Under the pieces are notes generated by a model. The model had not been told where the DNA came from. It searched no databases and saw only the letters and a program-made list of their open reading frames with translations. Positions 1 to 5,693 of a DNA stretch of 5,693 nucleotides are shown in pieces (within the stretch, counting starts at the first letter, position 1; every line of letters begins with the position of its first letter). Origin of the DNA: Prevotella sp. (GTDB taxonomy: Bacteria; Bacteroidota; Bacteroidia; Bacteroidales; Bacteroidaceae); NCBI GenBank assembly GCA_021203915.1, contig JAJQAI010000309.1:1-5693 (forward strand), given 5' to 3'. The position numbers were made by a program, and so were the translations under genes.

Positions 1-14
1 AAATAAGTATAATG

Positions 15-37
15 AAAAAAGGGGATGCCATCCCTTT
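15..37 (-). terminator. Intrinsic terminator of the TPR-ribH operon
   Basis: Read on the minus strand, this is a compact hairpin followed by a run of six T. The core stem is GGGAT/ATCCC (22-26 with 30-34) around a 3-base loop. It extends by a G-T pair and two A-T pairs to about 8 bp, and the T run is the complement of 15-20. The hairpin starts inside the ribH stop codon (36-38), so transcription should end immediately after ribH. The plus-strand reading has only a short T run and would be a weaker terminator for anything entering from the left. Confidence 0.85.
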
Positions 38-509
38 AAAACTTAGCCATTAATATTGCATCAATAGCGCATTCATCACCTTTGTTACCTAAACGTCCAC
101 CACTTCTTTCTCTAGCTTGAAGAATATCGTTTGTGGTGAGAAGTCCATATATAACAGGAACATCGCTTATGATATTTAGATGAGCTATTCCATAGGTAAC
201 TCCTTGGCAAATATAATCAAAGTGAGGAGTATCTCCACGGATAACGCTTCCAAAAGCGATAACAGCGTCGTGCTCTTTAGAAAGAGCCATCTTTTTGGCA
301 GCGTAAATAAGTTCAAAACTTCCGGGTACTTCCTTTACAGTAATGTCACTATAGGCTACGCCATGTTTTTTTAGTGTTTCCAAGGCACCTTGAACAAGGG
401 CTTGGGTTATTTCTTCATTCCACTGAGCAACAACAATCCCAACGCGTAGCCCCTTAGCATTTGGAATTTCTTTTTTTTGTGAAGAAAGATTATGAAGCTC
501 AGTTGCCAT
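36..509 (-). CDS. ribH: 6,7-dimethyl-8-ribityllumazine synthase (riboflavin biosynthesis)
   Basis: Cytosolic enzyme of the penultimate step of riboflavin synthesis. It condenses 5-amino-6-ribitylamino-uracil with 3,4-dihydroxy-2-butanone 4-phosphate to give lumazine. The 157-residue length is normal for the family. Visible signatures are the substrate-binding W30-N31, the PGSFE loop (62-66), GSVIRGDTPHFDYIC (87-101) with the presumed catalytic His96, PVIYGLLTTN (118-127), and the C-terminal ERSGG...GNKGDECA block with Arg135 at the phosphate-binding position. The first ~18 residues are a polar extension before the conserved core. The start at 509 (ATG) fits the family length, and no Shine-Dalgarno is visible in the 23-base gap after the TPR gene. 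It is probably co-transcribed with that gene and ends in a terminator overlapping its stop. No FMN riboswitch is seen upstream, so FMN control is not evident here. By family, the protein should assemble into pentamers or 60-mers. Confidence 0.97.
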   Translation of the reverse strand: MATELHNLSSQKKEIPNAKGLRVGIVVAQWNEEITQALVQGALETLKKHGVAYSDITVKEVPGSFELIYAAKKMALSKEHDAVIAFGSVIRGDTPHFDYICQGVTYGIAHLNIISDVPVIYGLLTTNDILQARERSGGRLGNKGDECAIDAILMAKF

Positions 510-532
510 TATTTTTAGCCAAAAAGAAACAA

Positions 533-1225
533 TTAAATAGATGCACGCTCGATATATTTATCGATTTCTTGATGTATACGTGAGTTTATGTACTTTTCCT
601 TTATGTCTTTGTAAATTTCAAGAGCATCAGCCTTTTTGCCTTCGCTTTCAAGAATCTCACCTGCTTGAAGCAAAAATACTGGTGATAAGCTATTATTTGT
701 ATTATCCTCAGCTTTGCTATCAGCCATCTTAGCTGCCTTCTTAAGACATTCAACAGCCTTATCATACTTCTTAACATGTGCATAGGCATTACCTAAAGCT
801 GCCATTGAAGCAGGGCTAATAAGCATATCGTCAGAGGTGGAGAAATCATCAAGGTATTTTATTGCATCGTCCCATTTATCAAGGTTAGCATAGCATATTC
901 CTGCATATAGCTTAGCTAAATTACCTGCCTTTGTGCTACCATAGTCTGAAATAACACCTAAGAAACCTTTATATCCAATACTATCGCCACTAAGGGCAAC
1001 ATCAAACTGTTGAGCGGCAAAATAATCTTGACCTTTTGCTAGAGCGGTACTTGCTTTTACCTCTCTAGGAGAAGACACATAATTGTTATAACACATTATA
1101 CCAACAATAATGAGTATAATTGCAATGATGACAATAGAAATAGGTTTTCTATACTTTACTAAAAACGCTTCGTTTTTGCTTAGAGCATCATTTATTGTGT
1201 CCTTGGATTCCTTATGGTTTGCCAT
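533..1225 (-). CDS. Membrane-anchored tetratricopeptide repeat protein
   Basis: This is a 230-residue protein with a short polar cytoplasmic N-terminus (1-28, Lys-rich near the membrane), one hydrophobic transmembrane segment at about 29-46 (ISIVIIAIILIIVGIMCY), and a long helical C-terminal domain. That domain reads as degenerate TPR helices at roughly 56-80, 102-130, 138-170 and 182-212. Examples are LYAGICYANLDKWDDAIKYL and ALGNAYAHVKKYDKAVECLK, with the usual small-residue/aromatic TPR spacing. The layout, one N-terminal TM followed by a periplasmic TPR domain, resembles the YfgM-type proteins that accompany the Sec translocon in other bacteria. That resemblance is architectural only, and I assign no biochemical role. 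The gene is first in a two-gene operon with ribH, 23 bases apart, and has its own promoter at 1267-1298. The ATG at 1225 sits about 36 bases from the predicted transcription start. No Shine-Dalgarno is visible. Confidence 0.9.
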   Translation of the reverse strand: MANHKESKDTINDALSKNEAFLVKYRKPISIVIIAIILIIVGIMCYNNYVSSPREVKASTALAKGQDYFAAQQFDVALSGDSIGYKGFLGVISDYGSTKAGNLAKLYAGICYANLDKWDDAIKYLDDFSTSDDMLISPASMAALGNAYAHVKKYDKAVECLKKAAKMADSKAEDNTNNSLSPVFLLQAGEILESEGKKADALEIYKDIKEKYINSRIHQEIDKYIERASI

Positions 1226-1266
1226 TATCTTGATATTTTAGTTAGCGTTGTTTTTAAAGAGTGCCG

Positions 1267-1298
1267 CAAAATTACTTATTTTCTCTTACATGGTGAAA
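1267..1298 (-). promoter_or_regulatory. Bacteroidetes-type promoter of the TPR-ribH operon
   Basis: On the minus strand the -7 element is TAATTTTG (1274 down to 1267), a full match to TAnnTTTG. It is preceded after a 20-base spacer by TTTC (1298 to 1295), three of four matches to the -33 TTTG. The G of the -7 element runs into TTTGCGGCAC. Transcription would begin near 1260-1262, giving a leader of about 36 bases before the ATG at 1225. This is consensus matching by eye, not a measured start. Confidence 0.7.
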
Positions 1299-1313
1299 TT
1301 AATATAGGACTTT

Positions 1314-1345
1314 TTTGTTTTTGAGTGGCAAATCTTATAACTTTG
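1314..1345 (+). promoter_or_regulatory. Bacteroidetes-type promoter of the recF operon
   Basis: TTTG at 1314-1317 (-33) is followed by a 20-base spacer and TAACTTTG at 1338-1345 (-7), an exact match to the Bacteroidetes TTTG / TAnnTTTG consensus. Transcription would start near 1350-1352, leaving a leader of about 25 bases before the recF ATG at 1375. A second TTTG at 1320-1323 is too close (14 bases) to be the better -33. The promoter occupies the stretch where a longer TTG-started recF reading would begin, so it also argues against that start. Confidence 0.8.
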
Positions 1346-1374
1346 CAATCCATCGAAGAATCCCCATAATAAAG

Positions 1375-2496
1375 ATGTTCCTAAAGAGTGTTTCCATAGT
1401 AAATTTTAAGAACATAAAAGAAGCCAGCATTTCTTTATCCCCTAAAATAAATTGTCTACTCGGCCAAAATGGAGAAGGTAAAACCAATTTTTTAGATGCT
1501 ATTTATTATCTCTCGTTTTGCCGTAGTGCTTTTTCCAATAATGATTCCGTGGTTGTAAACCACAAGGAAGATTTCTTTATGCTTGAAGGAAATTACATTG
1601 ATGATGAGGGCCTAAAGCAGGACATTAGTTGTGGGATGCGAAAAGGTAAACGTAAGAATTTTAAACGTAACAACAAGGAATATAAGCGCCTTTCCCTTCA
1701 CATAGGCTTTATACCGCTAATTTTTGTTTCTCCCTCGGATTCTGTGCTTATAGAGGGTTCAGGTGAAGAACGCAGACGTCTAATGGATATGGCGATATCT
1801 CAATATGATAGCCTTTATATTGATAATTTAAATCGCTATAATAAAGCATTGCAGCAACGCAATGTATTGCTTAAACAAGAAGCGAATTTAGACTATCAAC
1901 TTTTGGATATATTAGAAGAGCAAATGGCAGAATATGGAAACGCCGTTTATTTATCGCGCTTAAAGCTTGTTGATGAGATAATACCACTGTTTCAAAAGTT
2001 TTATCAAATGATATCTTTGGAAAAAGAAGAAGTATCTCTAAGGTATTTTTCGCATTGTCAGCAAGATGATTTACTTCGGGTTATAAGGGCCTCAAGACCT
2101 AAGGATATTGTAGTTGGATATTCTCTTACAGGAATACATCGTGATGATCTTGAGATGCTCGTCTCAGGGTATCCAGCTAGAAGAGAGGGTAGTCAAGGAC
2201 AAAATAAGACTTTTTTAATAGCTCTAAAGTTAGCTCAGTTTTACTTGCTAAAAAAGACTCGCCCAAAAGTTTGTCCAATTCTTCTTTTAGATGATATCTT
2301 TGATAAACTTGATTCCTCTAGGGTTGAACAAATTGTGCGTATTGTGGCTAGTGAAGAGTTTGGGCAGATTTTTTTAACGGATACTAATCGTGATAATTTA
2401 GATAAGATATTACGCTCTAACCTATCTGACTTTAAGATATTTTCAGTGAAAAATGGTAACGTTTCATTAGAGGAGGCCACAGATGTTTCGACGTAA
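1375..2496 (+). CDS. recF: DNA replication and repair protein RecF
   Basis: SMC-like ABC ATPase that acts with RecO and RecR to load RecA at single-strand gaps next to duplex DNA. The 373 residues are normal for RecF. Family marks in order are the N-terminal FLKSVSIVNFKNI strand, Walker A GQNGEGKT (30-37), the ABC signature SQGQ (273-276), Walker B ILLLDD (302-307) followed by IFDKLD, and a C-terminal FLTDTN segment. The middle (about 140-230) is the helical lid region. The frame stays open upstream to a TTG at 1315. I chose the ATG at 1375 because RecF proteins normally begin with MxLKxLxLxNFRN-like sequence, and because a promoter covers 1314-1345. No strong Shine-Dalgarno precedes the ATG. 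The gene overlaps the DUF721 gene by 14 bases and heads a plus-strand operon. Confidence 0.96.
   Translation: MFLKSVSIVNFKNIKEASISLSPKINCLLGQNGEGKTNFLDAIYYLSFCRSAFSNNDSVVVNHKEDFFMLEGNYIDDEGLKQDISCGMRKGKRKNFKRNNKEYKRLSLHIGFIPLIFVSPSDSVLIEGSGEERRRLMDMAISQYDSLYIDNLNRYNKALQQRNVLLKQEANLDYQLLDILEEQMAEYGNAVYLSRLKLVDEIIPLFQKFYQMISLEKEEVSLRYFSHCQQDDLLRVIRASRPKDIVVGYSLTGIHRDDLEMLVSGYPARREGSQGQNKTFLIALKLAQFYLLKKTRPKVCPILLLDDIFDKLDSSRVEQIVRIVASEEFGQIFLTDTNRDNLDKILRSNLSDFKIFSVKNGNVSLEEATDVST
2469..2476 (+). promoter_or_regulatory. Strong Shine-Dalgarno for the DUF721 gene, inside recF
   Basis: AGAGGAGG lies 6 bases upstream of the ATG at 2483, within the recF coding sequence. It is the only near-perfect Shine-Dalgarno I see in a window where other starts have A/T-rich leaders. 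It fixes the start of the downstream gene and suggests re-initiation or coupling as ribosomes finish recF. Confidence 0.7.
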
Positions 2497-2773
2497 AGTT
2501 AAACCTTTTTCTGATATACTCAATGAAAGCCTTCGTCAATGGGGCCTTGAGATGCCACTTCTACAGAAGCGGTTAATTGATTCTTGGGAAGAAGTAGTAG
2601 GAGAGGCTGTAGGGAAATATACCGGCGAAAAGTTCATAAAGAATCAGACTTTATTTGTAAAGATTTTAAATCCAGCCCTTCGCTATAATCTTTCAATGTC
2701 TAGAAGTAGAATTGTTCTTGAACTGAATAAGGCTGTTGGTAGTAATGTTATAAATGATATAAAATTTTATTGA
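2483..2773 (+). CDS. DUF721 family protein, DciA-like
   Basis: A small soluble protein of 96 residues with the DUF721 pattern. It has an amphipathic N-terminal helix region (PFSDILNESLRQWGL, about 8-22), then SWEEVVGEAVGKYT (34-47), a beta strand TLFVKILNPALRYNL (56-70) and a C-terminal helix IVLELNK (77-83). DciA, the replicative helicase loader or operator of many bacteria, belongs to this family. Bacteroidetes members are short, containing little beyond the core domain, and a helicase-loading role here is inference from the family. Its position next to recF fits a replication or repair function. The start is set by a strong Shine-Dalgarno inside recF, and the gene overlaps recF by 14 bases in a different frame. 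cysK follows after 18 bases. Confidence 0.88.
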   Translation: MFRRKVKPFSDILNESLRQWGLEMPLLQKRLIDSWEEVVGEAVGKYTGEKFIKNQTLFVKILNPALRYNLSMSRSRIVLELNKAVGSNVINDIKFY

Positions 2774-2791
2774 ATTTTTTCTTTAATAATC

Positions 2792-3718
2792 ATGTCCAAA
2801 ATATATAGTAATCTTACCCAACTCATTGGAAAAACGCCTCTACTTGAACTTGGACGTCTTTCTAAAGAAAAGGGTGCAAAAGCTCAAATTATAGCTAAGT
2901 TAGAGTGTTTTAATCCAGGCGGTAGCGTTAAGGATAGAACGGCCTTGGGTATGATAGAAGATGCTGAAGAAAAAGCTCTTCTTAGGCCTGGAGGAGTAAT
3001 TATAGAGCCAACTAGTGGAAACACGGGTATTGGTCTAGCGTGGATCTCTAGGGTAAAAGGCTATAGGACGATTATAGTTATGCCCGATAGCATGAGTAAA
3101 GAACGCCAAAGCCTTCTAAAGGCCTTTGGAGCAGAGATTGAGCTTACCCCTGGAAACTTAGGTATGGCAGGGGCTATAAAAAGAGCAAATGAGCTAAAAG
3201 AGGAAATTCTAGGTGCAATAATCTTAGGACAGTTTGATAATCCAGCCAATCCCGCTATACATCAGAAAACTACAGCCCAAGAGATTTGGCAAGATACAAG
3301 CGGAAGTGTTGATGTTTTTATAGCAAGTGTTGGTACTTCAGGAACTCTTATTGGTGTAGCAAGAGCCCTAAAGGCACTTAATCCACAAATAAAAATCATT
3401 GCCGTTGAACCTAAAAAAAGTCCTGTTTTAAGTGGCGGACAGCCAGGTGTACACAAACTTCAAGGTATAGGAGCGGGTTTTATTCCTTCAATATACGAAG
3501 AATCAGTTGTCGATGAGATTATCCAAGTTGGAGACGATGAGGCTTTTTTAACAGCACGTGAGGTCGCCTCTATAGAGGGGCTTCTAGTTGGAATATCAAG
3601 TGGCGCAGCCCTATGGGCGGCCTTTCATATAGCTAAAGAAGATTCTTATAAGGGTAAAAAAATCGTGGTTCTTCTTCCCGATACGGGAGAACGCTACTTA
3701 AGTTGTGACCTTTTTTAA
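2792..3718 (+). CDS. cysK: Cysteine synthase A (O-acetylserine sulfhydrylase)
   Basis: PLP enzyme that converts O-acetyl-L-serine and sulfide to cysteine and acetate in the cytosol. The 308 residues are full length for CysK. Landmarks are NPGGSVKDR (41-49) with Lys47 as the PLP Schiff-base lysine, the substrate loop TSGNTG (74-79), the PLP phosphate loop GTSGT (181-185, where many relatives have GTGGT), GISSGAA (267-273) with Ser269/Ser270 near the pyridine nitrogen, and the C-terminal LPDTGERYLSCDLF typical of CysK. The absence of a CBS domain and the overall signature favour an O-acetylserine enzyme over cystathionine beta-synthase; CysM is less likely. The gene follows the DUF721 gene by 18 bases, with no convincing promoter or Shine-Dalgarno in the gap, so read-through from recF is likely. 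It converges with the serine acetyltransferase gene, which supplies its substrate. Confidence 0.95.
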   Translation: MSKIYSNLTQLIGKTPLLELGRLSKEKGAKAQIIAKLECFNPGGSVKDRTALGMIEDAEEKALLRPGGVIIEPTSGNTGIGLAWISRVKGYRTIIVMPDSMSKERQSLLKAFGAEIELTPGNLGMAGAIKRANELKEEILGAIILGQFDNPANPAIHQKTTAQEIWQDTSGSVDVFIASVGTSGTLIGVARALKALNPQIKIIAVEPKKSPVLSGGQPGVHKLQGIGAGFIPSIYEESVVDEIIQVGDDEAFLTAREVASIEGLLVGISSGAALWAAFHIAKEDSYKGKKIVVLLPDTGERYLSCDLF

Positions 3719-3720
3719 AG

Positions 3721-3772
3721 AAGACTAGTATTTTTTTCTCTTATAAAAAGAAGAAGTCTTATTCGTCTTTTT
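3721..3772. terminator. Possible bidirectional terminator between cysK and cysE
   Basis: The 40-base gap between the convergent stop codons holds AAGACT (3721-3726) and its complement AGTCTT (3755-3760), enclosing T-rich and A-rich runs (3731-3737 and 3745-3749) that could pair inside. An alternative hairpin pairs AAAAAGA (3745-3751) with TCTTTTT (3766-3772). Both are AT-rich and imperfect, and the arms extend into the last codons of the acetyltransferase gene. Placement between convergent genes is the main support; the structure itself is weak. Confidence 0.4.
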
Positions 3773-4667
3773 CCTGGTGTTGAACCTCCGAACTTATTCT
3801 TTTGGCTTGAACTAGATTTTCCCCAGGTTTAGTGCTTTCTGTTACCCACAAGTTACCACCAACAACGGTGTCTCTAGCTATTGTTATGCGCCCTAAGATA
3901 GTGGCGTTGCTATACACAATAACGTTATCCTCTAAGATAGGATGACGTGCAATTCCTTTAATTGGATTTCCATCCTTATCAAGCGGGAAACTCTTTGCCC
4001 CTAAAGTTACACCCTGATAGAGTTTTACATTGTTTCCTATGATACAAGTAGCACCAATTACTACTCCTGTACCATGGTCAATGGTAAAGTGATGGCCAAT
4101 TTGTGCAGCAGGATGAATATCTATACCAGTCTCACTATGTGCCATTTCAGTTATAATACGCGGGATGAGAGGTACACCAAGTGAGAGAAGCTCATGGGCT
4201 ATACGATAATTAGTAATGGCCTTTATTACAGGGTAGCAACTAATAATCTCTCCATAGGACTCTGCAGCAGGATCTCCATTATATGCAGCTTCTACATCCG
4301 TTGCTAAAATTTCCCTAAGTCTTGGTAGACTAGAGATAAACATGATAGCAAGGTCTTTTGCACTAGATAGCTCGCGGTCTTGACGTTCAAAGCATAGGCC
4401 TGCACGTATCTGCTCTATTAGTAGATTATAAAGACGTTCCACATCTACTCCAATGTGATATTGTAGAGTATGGCTATTTATGGTGTTTTTCCCATAGAAT
4501 CCAGGGAATAATATAGCCCTTGACAGTTCTATTATCTCGCTTAAGGCTCTACTAGAAGGTAGTGGAGCACCATCTTGGTGCTCATGGAATAGCCCCTTTA
4601 ATGAACTTGCTTCTGAAAGTTTAACAATGGTTTCGTTTAGTAACGAATTGAGTTTTGATGAATCCAT
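3759..4667 (-). CDS. cysE: Serine O-acetyltransferase (EpsC/CysE type)
   Basis: Makes O-acetylserine from serine and acetyl-CoA, the first committed step of cysteine synthesis. The 302 residues comprise an alpha-helical N-terminal domain (about 1-175, including LSRAILFPGFYG at 48-59 typical of EpsC-like enzymes) and a left-handed beta-helix of hexapeptide repeats (about 180-285). Active-site marks are GIDIHP (181-186) with Asp183, IDHGTG (196-201) with the presumed catalytic His198, and RHP (241-243). The insert AKSFPLDKDGNPIKG (224-238) before RHP is the longer loop of the EpsC-like branch rather than of E. coli CysE. The C-terminus ends in a charged tail (QHQEKDE) with no terminal isoleucine, the residue that docks into CysK in the classical complex. 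The ATG at 4667 lies 12 bases after the LacI-type gene with no Shine-Dalgarno visible, so co-transcription is likely. Confidence 0.94.
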   Translation of the reverse strand: MDSSKLNSLLNETIVKLSEASSLKGLFHEHQDGAPLPSSRALSEIIELSRAILFPGFYGKNTINSHTLQYHIGVDVERLYNLLIEQIRAGLCFERQDRELSSAKDLAIMFISSLPRLREILATDVEAAYNGDPAAESYGEIISCYPVIKAITNYRIAHELLSLGVPLIPRIITEMAHSETGIDIHPAAQIGHHFTIDHGTGVVIGATCIIGNNVKLYQGVTLGAKSFPLDKDGNPIKGIARHPILEDNVIVYSNATILGRITIARDTVVGGNLWVTESTKPGENLVQAKRISSEVQHQEKDE

Positions 4668-4679
4668 ATTTTGTCTTTT

Positions 4680-5693
4680 TTAATTTTCCTTATCGTTATT
4701 AGGTGAGGGGATTTTTGCAGAACTTTCCCTTATTTTAAGTATCATAGGAACAATCTCCTTGTGTATTTTGTTGTCACCATTAATTCTTTTAAGAAGTAGC
4801 TCGCAAGCTTTCATACCCATAAGATGAGCTTGATCCATTATCGCAGAAATCTTTGGCGTTACAAAGGCAGAGGATTCTGTTTCGGTAAAACCAATTAGAG
4901 CAACATCCTTTGGAATTTTAAGCCCCAAGCTTTTTATAGCATCAAAGGCAGCATATGTGATGATATCGTTAAAAGCTAGAATAGCATCTGGACGGTCTTC
5001 TCTCCTAAGTAATTCTATAGTGACCCTATGGGCATAATCATAGTCAATATTTCCATTAATGATTATTGAACGGTCTATTGGTATTGATTTTTCCCTAAGT
5101 GCCTCTAGATAACCATGCTTTCTTCTTATTGTCATATCCAAATGCTTAGGACCACCAATAAAAGCTATGCGTTTACTTCCTGTTTCTATAAGGTGTAGAA
5201 CTGCCTCTTTAGCGGCTTCATCTCCATTGGATACTACCGATGGGAATACGTCCTGCAAACATGTGCGTGCAAAAAACACTAGCGGAATTCTCATATCGCC
5301 TATTTTTTTGAAATGCGAATAATCAGTTGTATCTTGGGCTAGACAAGCAATAATGCCTTCAACGTACATTCTTATAAAATTGTCAATGGCATTTTTCTCT
5401 CTTACGTGGTCTTCCCTGCTATTGGAAGCAATTACAGCATACCCCATGCTAGTTGCGTAGTCTTCAATTCCGCTAAGTACGGCAGAGTAATAATGGGTTA
5501 CAAGATTTGGAACTACAACCCCGATAACTCTAGGAGTCTTCCTTCTTAAGCTTTGAGCGAATGGGTTGGGGCGATAATTTAGTTTTTTGGCAAGAGCTTG
5601 AACTTTAGAACGCATTTCTGGGCTTATCTCATGGTTACCACGCAAAGCACGGGAGACTGTGGCTATGCTTACCCCTAGGCGCTCGGCTAGCTC
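4680..5693 (-). CDS. LacI-family transcriptional regulator (N-terminus off the window)
   Basis: A 337-codon partial gene, open to the right edge of the window. The reading frame continues past the TTG at 5645 as ELAERLGVSIATVSRALRGN, the recognition helix-turn-helix of LacI proteins, so that TTG is an internal leucine and not the start. By family comparison only about 8-12 residues are missing. In the visible numbering, the helix-turn-helix is about 1-20 and NYRPNPFAQSLRR (39-51) is the hinge helix with the minor-groove leucine Leu49. IGVVVPN opens the periplasmic-binding-protein-like effector domain (about 56-325), with AFND at 240-243 and the C-terminal LKIRESS ending at 325. Most relatives sense sugars or sugar phosphates; the ligand here cannot be read from sequence. 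It sits 12 bases upstream of the serine acetyltransferase gene in the same direction, so it probably shares a transcript with it. Its promoter and any operator lie outside the window. Confidence 0.93.
   Translation of the reverse strand, partial: ELAERLGVSIATVSRALRGNHEISPEMRSKVQALAKKLNYRPNPFAQSLRRKTPRVIGVVVPNLVTHYYSAVLSGIEDYATSMGYAVIASNSREDHVREKNAIDNFIRMYVEGIIACLAQDTTDYSHFKKIGDMRIPLVFFARTCLQDVFPSVVSNGDEAAKEAVLHLIETGSKRIAFIGGPKHLDMTIRRKHGYLEALREKSIPIDRSIIINGNIDYDYAHRVTIELLRREDRPDAILAFNDIITYAAFDAIKSLGLKIPKDVALIGFTETESSAFVTPKISAIMDQAHLMGMKACELLLKRINGDNKIHKEIVPMILKIRESSAKIPSPNNDKEN

Noticed and set aside
180..374. 64-codon plus-strand ORF antisense to ribH
   Set aside because: It is fully covered by ribH, whose family signatures are unambiguous. 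No supporting promoter or ribosome binding site was seen.
510..532. Possible FMN riboswitch or separate promoter ahead of ribH
   Set aside because: The gap is only 23 bases, far too short for an FMN riboswitch, and contains no TAnnTTTG element on the minus strand.
541..789. Plus- and minus-strand small ORFs over the TPR gene 3' half
   Set aside because: They lie within the TPR protein gene in other frames, and their translations are low-information shadows.
2241..2480. 79-codon minus-strand ORF inside recF
   Set aside because: It lies wholly antisense to the conserved Walker B and C-terminal region of recF, and its translation has no recognisable domain. It is a shadow of the real gene.
3061..3456. 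Two minus-strand ORFs of about 62-64 codons antisense to cysK
   Set aside because: Both overlap the conserved cysK coding sequence and look like reverse-complement readings without their own promoter or motif.
4668..4679. Possible LacI-type operator between the regulator and cysE
   Set aside because: The 12-base gap is A/T-rich with no palindrome and no central CG, so no operator can be supported there.

Overview
The window looks like an ordinary housekeeping stretch from a member of the Bacteroidota, probably Bacteroidales. Three things point there. The only clear promoters are two divergent ones that match the Bacteroidetes pattern (TTTG at -33, TAnnTTTG at -7, spacer of about 20 bases). 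Most genes lack a Shine-Dalgarno sequence. The gene order lumazine synthase / TPR membrane protein / recF / DUF721 is a familiar Bacteroidales neighbourhood. The DNA is AT-rich and densely coded, with no gene-free stretch longer than about 150 bases.

Layout. On the minus strand, a membrane-anchored TPR protein (533-1225) is followed 23 bases later by ribH, lumazine synthase of riboflavin biosynthesis (36-509). That transcript ends in a good intrinsic terminator overlapping the ribH stop codon. The 149-base region 1226-1374 carries divergent promoters for this operon and for a plus-strand operon. The plus-strand operon is recF (1375-2496), a DUF721/DciA-like protein (2483-2773, overlapping recF by 14 bases) and cysK, O-acetylserine sulfhydrylase (2792-3718). 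Converging on cysK from the other side is a minus-strand pair: a LacI-family regulator whose N-terminus runs off the right edge (4680-5693) and, 12 bases downstream of it, a serine acetyltransferase (3759-4667).

Functionally, the serine acetyltransferase makes O-acetylserine and CysK converts it with sulfide to cysteine, so the two steps of cysteine synthesis sit tail to tail on opposite strands. RecF and the DUF721 protein belong to DNA replication and repair. RibH makes the lumazine precursor of riboflavin.

I found no mobile element, CRISPR array, RNA gene, riboswitch or obvious new system. The points most worth a second look are the pairing of a LacI-type regulator with serine acetyltransferase, the absence of the usual CysK-binding C-terminal isoleucine on that acetyltransferase, and two gene starts (recF and lacI-type) that automatic ORF calling would place wrongly.
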